A stretch of 8,758 bases of DNA from Betaproteobacteria bacterium RIFCSPLOWO2_02_FULL_68_150 (GTDB lineage: Bacteria; Pseudomonadota; Gammaproteobacteria; Burkholderiales; SG8-39), in the NCBI GenBank assembly GCA_001771975.1, contig MERE01000111.1, positions 1 through 8,758 on the forward strand, written 5' to 3'. Shown one piece after another: positions 6,865 to 8,758 of this stretch. A model generated the notes under the pieces. It searched no databases and was not told the DNA's origin. It saw only the letters and a list, made by a program, of their open reading frames with translations. The position numbers and the translations under genes are program-made. How positions within the stretch are numbered: the stretch's first letter is position 1; each line of letters starts with the position of its first letter.

Positions 6865-7137
6865 GTGAAGCTCCTGGCCGCCGCCCTCGCCGCGCTGATC
6901 CTCGCCATCCAGTATCCGCTCTGGCTGGGCAAGGGCGGCTGGCTGAGAGTCTGGGAAGTGGAACGGCAGCTCGCGGCGCAGCGCGCGCGCAACGCGCAGC
7001 TCGAGGCGCGCAACGGCGTGCTGGCGGCCGAGGTGAAGGACCTCAAGCAGGGACTGGAAGCGATCGAGGAGCGCGCGCGCTACGAACTCGGCATGGTGCG
7101 CCATGACGAGGTGTTCTTCCAGTACGCCGACAAGTAG
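6865..7137 (+). CDS. ftsB: Cell division protein FtsB (septum formation initiator)
   Basis: FtsB is a small bitopic inner-membrane protein that joins FtsL and FtsQ in the divisome and helps activate septal peptidoglycan synthesis. The 90-residue protein has a tiny cytoplasmic N-terminus and one membrane helix (about 3-20). The family motif QYPLWLGKGG (16-25) follows, comparable with QYSLWFGKNG in E. coli. A periplasmic coiled coil (about 29-64, with A-Q-R-A-R-N-A-Q-L-E-A-R-N) comes next, then the conserved EAIEERARYELGM (65-77). The start is GTG at 6865, one base after the eno stop, and places the helix exactly as in known FtsB. An ATG start would lose the helix. eno-ftsB adjacency is a common proteobacterial arrangement. 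It has no clear ribosome site of its own and is probably translated by coupling to eno. Confidence 0.95.
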   Translation: MKLLAAALAALILAIQYPLWLGKGGWLRVWEVERQLAAQRARNAQLEARNGVLAAEVKDLKQGLEAIEERARYELGMVRHDEVFFQYADK

Positions 7138-8081
7138 TGTTTTCCCTGGCAGAACTCGAGGCTGCGGCGCGCATCGTCTACGCTGCGATGCCGCCTACGC
7201 CGCAGTACGCCTGGCCGCTGCTCGGCGAGCGCGCCGGCTGCGAGGTCTGGGTCAAGCACGAGAACCACACGCCGACCGGAGCCTTCAAGGTCCGCGGCGG
7301 GCTGGTCTACTTCGAGCGGCGCCGTCCCCCTCGCGGCGTGATCAGCGCGACTCGGGGCAATCACGGACAGAGCCTTGCGTTCGCCGGACGGCGTGCCGGA
7401 ATTCCTGTCACGATCGTCGTGCCGCAGGGCAACAGCGTGGAGAAGAACGCCGCGATGCGCGCGTTCGGCGCCGAACTGATCGAGCATGGCCAGGACTACG
7501 AGGAAGCTCGGGTCGAGTCGTACCGGCTGGCCGAAGGAAAAGGCCTGGAGATCGTGCCGCCTTTCCACGTCGACCTGGTGCTCGGGGTCGCCACTTACGC
7601 GCTCGAGCTGTTCCGCGCCGCCGCCGATCTGCACGCCGTGTACGTCCCGATCGGGATGGGCTCGGGCATCTGCGGCGTGATCCGCACGCGCGACCTGCTT
7701 GGTCTCCGGACGCAGATCGTCGGTGTGCAATCCGAGCGGGCAGCCTCGTACGCGCTTTCGTTCGCGGCAGGAAAGGTGGTCACGACCGAAAGCGCCGATA
7801 CTTTTGCCGACGGCATGGCGACGCGGGTGCCGGACGCGCAGGCGCTGGAGATCATCCGCAAGGGCGCCGAGCGCATCGTCACCGTGAGCGAGGAGGAGAT
7901 TGCCGACGCGATGCGCGCCTTTTTCACCGATACGCATAACATTGCGGAGGGCGCGGGCGCCGCGCCGCTTGCCGCGCTGATGAAGGAACGCGAGGTCATG
8001 CGGGGACGCAAGGTCGGACTGATTCTGTCGGGTGGAAATATCGACCTTGCGGTTTTCCGGGAAGTTATTGCAGCCGCCTGA
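7137..8081 (+). CDS. Threonine/serine dehydratase-like PLP enzyme (fold type II), no ACT domain
   Basis: The 314-residue protein belongs to the fold-type II PLP enzymes related to threonine ammonia-lyase, which converts L-threonine to 2-oxobutanoate and ammonia. Lys51 in HTPTGAFKVRGG (44-55) is the PLP Schiff-base lysine. ATRGNHGQSLAFAGRRAG (71-88) is the substrate-binding Asn loop. IGMGSGICG (172-180) takes the place of the phosphate-binding glycine loop, and LSGGNID (297-303) is the C-terminal PLP motif. There is no regulatory ACT domain, so it is not a biosynthetic IlvA; catabolic threonine/serine dehydratase or hydroxyaspartate/hydroxyectoine-type dehydratase are alternatives. The start is GTG at 7137, sharing a base with the ftsB TAG (TAGTG). 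It gives the full N-terminal helix, whereas the ATG at 7188 would cut it. Coupling to ftsB makes it the apparent last gene of the operon. The precise substrate is not decided. Confidence 0.88.
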   Translation: MFSLAELEAAARIVYAAMPPTPQYAWPLLGERAGCEVWVKHENHTPTGAFKVRGGLVYFERRRPPRGVISATRGNHGQSLAFAGRRAGIPVTIVVPQGNSVEKNAAMRAFGAELIEHGQDYEEARVESYRLAEGKGLEIVPPFHVDLVLGVATYALELFRAAADLHAVYVPIGMGSGICGVIRTRDLLGLRTQIVGVQSERAASYALSFAAGKVVTTESADTFADGMATRVPDAQALEIIRKGAERIVTVSEEEIADAMRAFFTDTHNIAEGAGAAPLAALMKEREVMRGRKVGLILSGGNIDLAVFREVIAAA

Positions 8082-8117
8082 GCTGCCTGCGGGCGGCGCG
8101 CGCAGCGGCATTGCGCG

Positions 8118-8146
8118 TTGACCCGGCGAGGCGCGTGCTTGATACT
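8118..8146 (+). promoter_or_regulatory. Candidate sigma-70 promoter of the PAS-domain gene
   Basis: TTGACC (8118-8123, five of six) and GATACT (8141-8146, four of six) are 17 bases apart. Transcription would start near 8153, about 32 bases before the ATG at 8185. This is the best promoter match in the window and lies in the 103-base gap after the dehydratase gene, so the PAS gene looks independently transcribed. No good Shine-Dalgarno is seen before the ATG. Confidence 0.55.
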
Positions 8147-8184
8147 CCTGACCCGCCCCATTGAATGTCCCATTCCTTGCAGTC

Positions 8185-8758
8185 ATGGCCGATCACGAGC
8201 CGACGGGCGTAGAGAGCCAACTTCGTGTTGCGCTCGACAACATGCCGGGCGCGCTCGTATACACGGATCACGAGCTGAATATCGTCTTTTGCAACGACCG
8301 CTTCAAAGCGATGTACACAGTCCCGCAGGAGCTGCTGCAACCCGGCCGCCCCTATCCCGAATTTCTGCGCTATCTGGCCGAGAACCGCTACTACGGGGAA
8401 GGCGATCCCGGCGCCCTGGTCGCCCGGCGTGTGGAGAGCCTGCGCAATCCGTCAGGGCAGAGTTTCGAGGACCGCACGCCAGACGGTCGCTGGTATCGCA
8501 TTCTCCGCCGCCGGGTGGCGGCAGGCGGCACGGTCACGGTGATGACGGACATCACCGAGCAAAAGCAGGCGGAACAGGATCTGGCGGACAAGGAAGCCCA
8601 ACTTCACGTCGCGCTCGACAACATGCCGGGCGCGCTCGTCTACACGGCCAAGGATCTCAATATCGTCGTCTGCAACGACCGCTTCAAAGAAATGTACGCG
8701 GTACCGCTGGAGTTGCTGGAACCCGGGCGTCCCTATGCCGATTTTCTGCGCTATCTGG
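8185..8758 (+). CDS. Multi-PAS sensory protein, 3'-truncated by the window
   Basis: An open frame runs from ATG 8185 to the window end (191 residues so far, no stop). Residues about 12-126 form one PAS domain of the PAS_7 type: LDNMPGALVYTD (18-28 region), NIVFCNDRFKAMY (32-44), PGRPYPEFLRYL, GDPGALVARRVESL, then FEDRTPDGRWYRILRRR and the closing VTVMTDITEQKQ (117-128). A short linker leads into a second PAS domain from residue 139 that closely copies the first. There is no signal peptide or membrane helix, so the sensing part seen here is cytoplasmic. Such PAS arrays usually precede a histidine kinase, diguanylate cyclase/phosphodiesterase or adenylate cyclase domain; which one lies beyond the window is unknown. 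An in-frame TTG at 8161 is an alternative start, and no ribosome site decides between them. The ligand is unknown. Confidence 0.88.
   Translation, partial: MADHEPTGVESQLRVALDNMPGALVYTDHELNIVFCNDRFKAMYTVPQELLQPGRPYPEFLRYLAENRYYGEGDPGALVARRVESLRNPSGQSFEDRTPDGRWYRILRRRVAAGGTVTVMTDITEQKQAEQDLADKEAQLHVALDNMPGALVYTAKDLNIVVCNDRFKEMYAVPLELLEPGRPYADFLRYL
8218..8758 (+). repeat. Tandem in-frame duplication of a 381-bp PAS module
   Basis: Unit 1 spans 8218-8598 and unit 2 begins at 8599 and is cut by the window end. The period is 381 bp, exactly 127 codons. Over the 160 bases available from unit 2, I count 24 differences by eye (about 85 percent identity), and 42 of 53 residues agree. Several identical stretches are long, for example around the codons for ALDNMPGALVY and CNDRFK. 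This indicates fairly recent duplication or ongoing gene conversion within the gene. Confidence 0.85.

Noticed and set aside
5586..7046. Long open frame on the minus strand opposite eno (486 codons)
   Set aside because: It is a shadow of the eno reading frame with no family features, and it runs through ftsB as well.
8073..8097. Inverted repeat GCCGCC/GGCGGC around the dehydratase stop, as a terminator
   Set aside because: The stem is only 6 bp with a 13-base loop and no T tract, as expected by chance in this GC-rich DNA.
8065..8591. Minus-strand open frames (8065-8340, 8391-8591) opposite the PAS gene
   Set aside because: The plus-strand frame carries clear repeated PAS domains. The minus-strand frames have no motifs and cut across the repeat.

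Overview
The window is a GC-rich (by eye well above 60 percent), densely coded chromosomal segment. It carries the order pyrG-kdsA-eno-ftsB, which is typical of Proteobacteria and most familiar from Betaproteobacteria. Together with LPS (Kdo) biosynthesis and a divisome FtsB, this points to a Gram-negative, probably betaproteobacterial, organism. No sequence search was possible, so the genus is not assigned.

Layout from left to right. (1) Bases 2-400, plus strand: the C-terminal part of a NitT/TauT-type ABC transporter ATPase, cut by the window edge. (2) Bases 420-2065, minus strand: a two-gene unit of a pentapeptide-repeat/two-helix potassium-channel fusion and a one-helix membrane protein with a long helical domain. 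The two reading frames overlap by one base. This pair converges on the ABC gene, with a GC hairpin at the junction. (3) Bases 2138-2965, plus strand, divergent from the channel: a cytidylate-kinase-like protein with an apparent C-terminal BON domain. (4) Bases 3054-8081, plus strand: a tight five-gene run of pyrG (CTP synthase), kdsA (Kdo-8-phosphate synthase), eno (enolase), ftsB (cell division) and a threonine dehydratase-like PLP enzyme. Junctions are a 4-base overlap, a 19-base gap, a 1-base gap and a 1-base overlap, so this reads as one operon. A sigma-70-like promoter lies just before pyrG. (5) Bases 8185 to the end, plus strand: the start of a sensory protein built from near-identical tandem PAS domains, behind its own good promoter candidate.

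How the genes fit together. CTP from PyrG is the activating nucleotide for Kdo (CMP-Kdo). Enolase makes the phosphoenolpyruvate that KdsA condenses with arabinose-5-phosphate. FtsB couples the group to septum formation. The run therefore links central carbon flow, pyrimidine supply, outer-membrane synthesis and division. The dehydratase at the tail is a less usual member.

I see no mobile elements, CRISPR arrays, rRNA or tRNA. The least described parts are the channel/helical-protein pair, the kinase-BON protein and the duplicated PAS modules. None amounts to a demonstrated new system.
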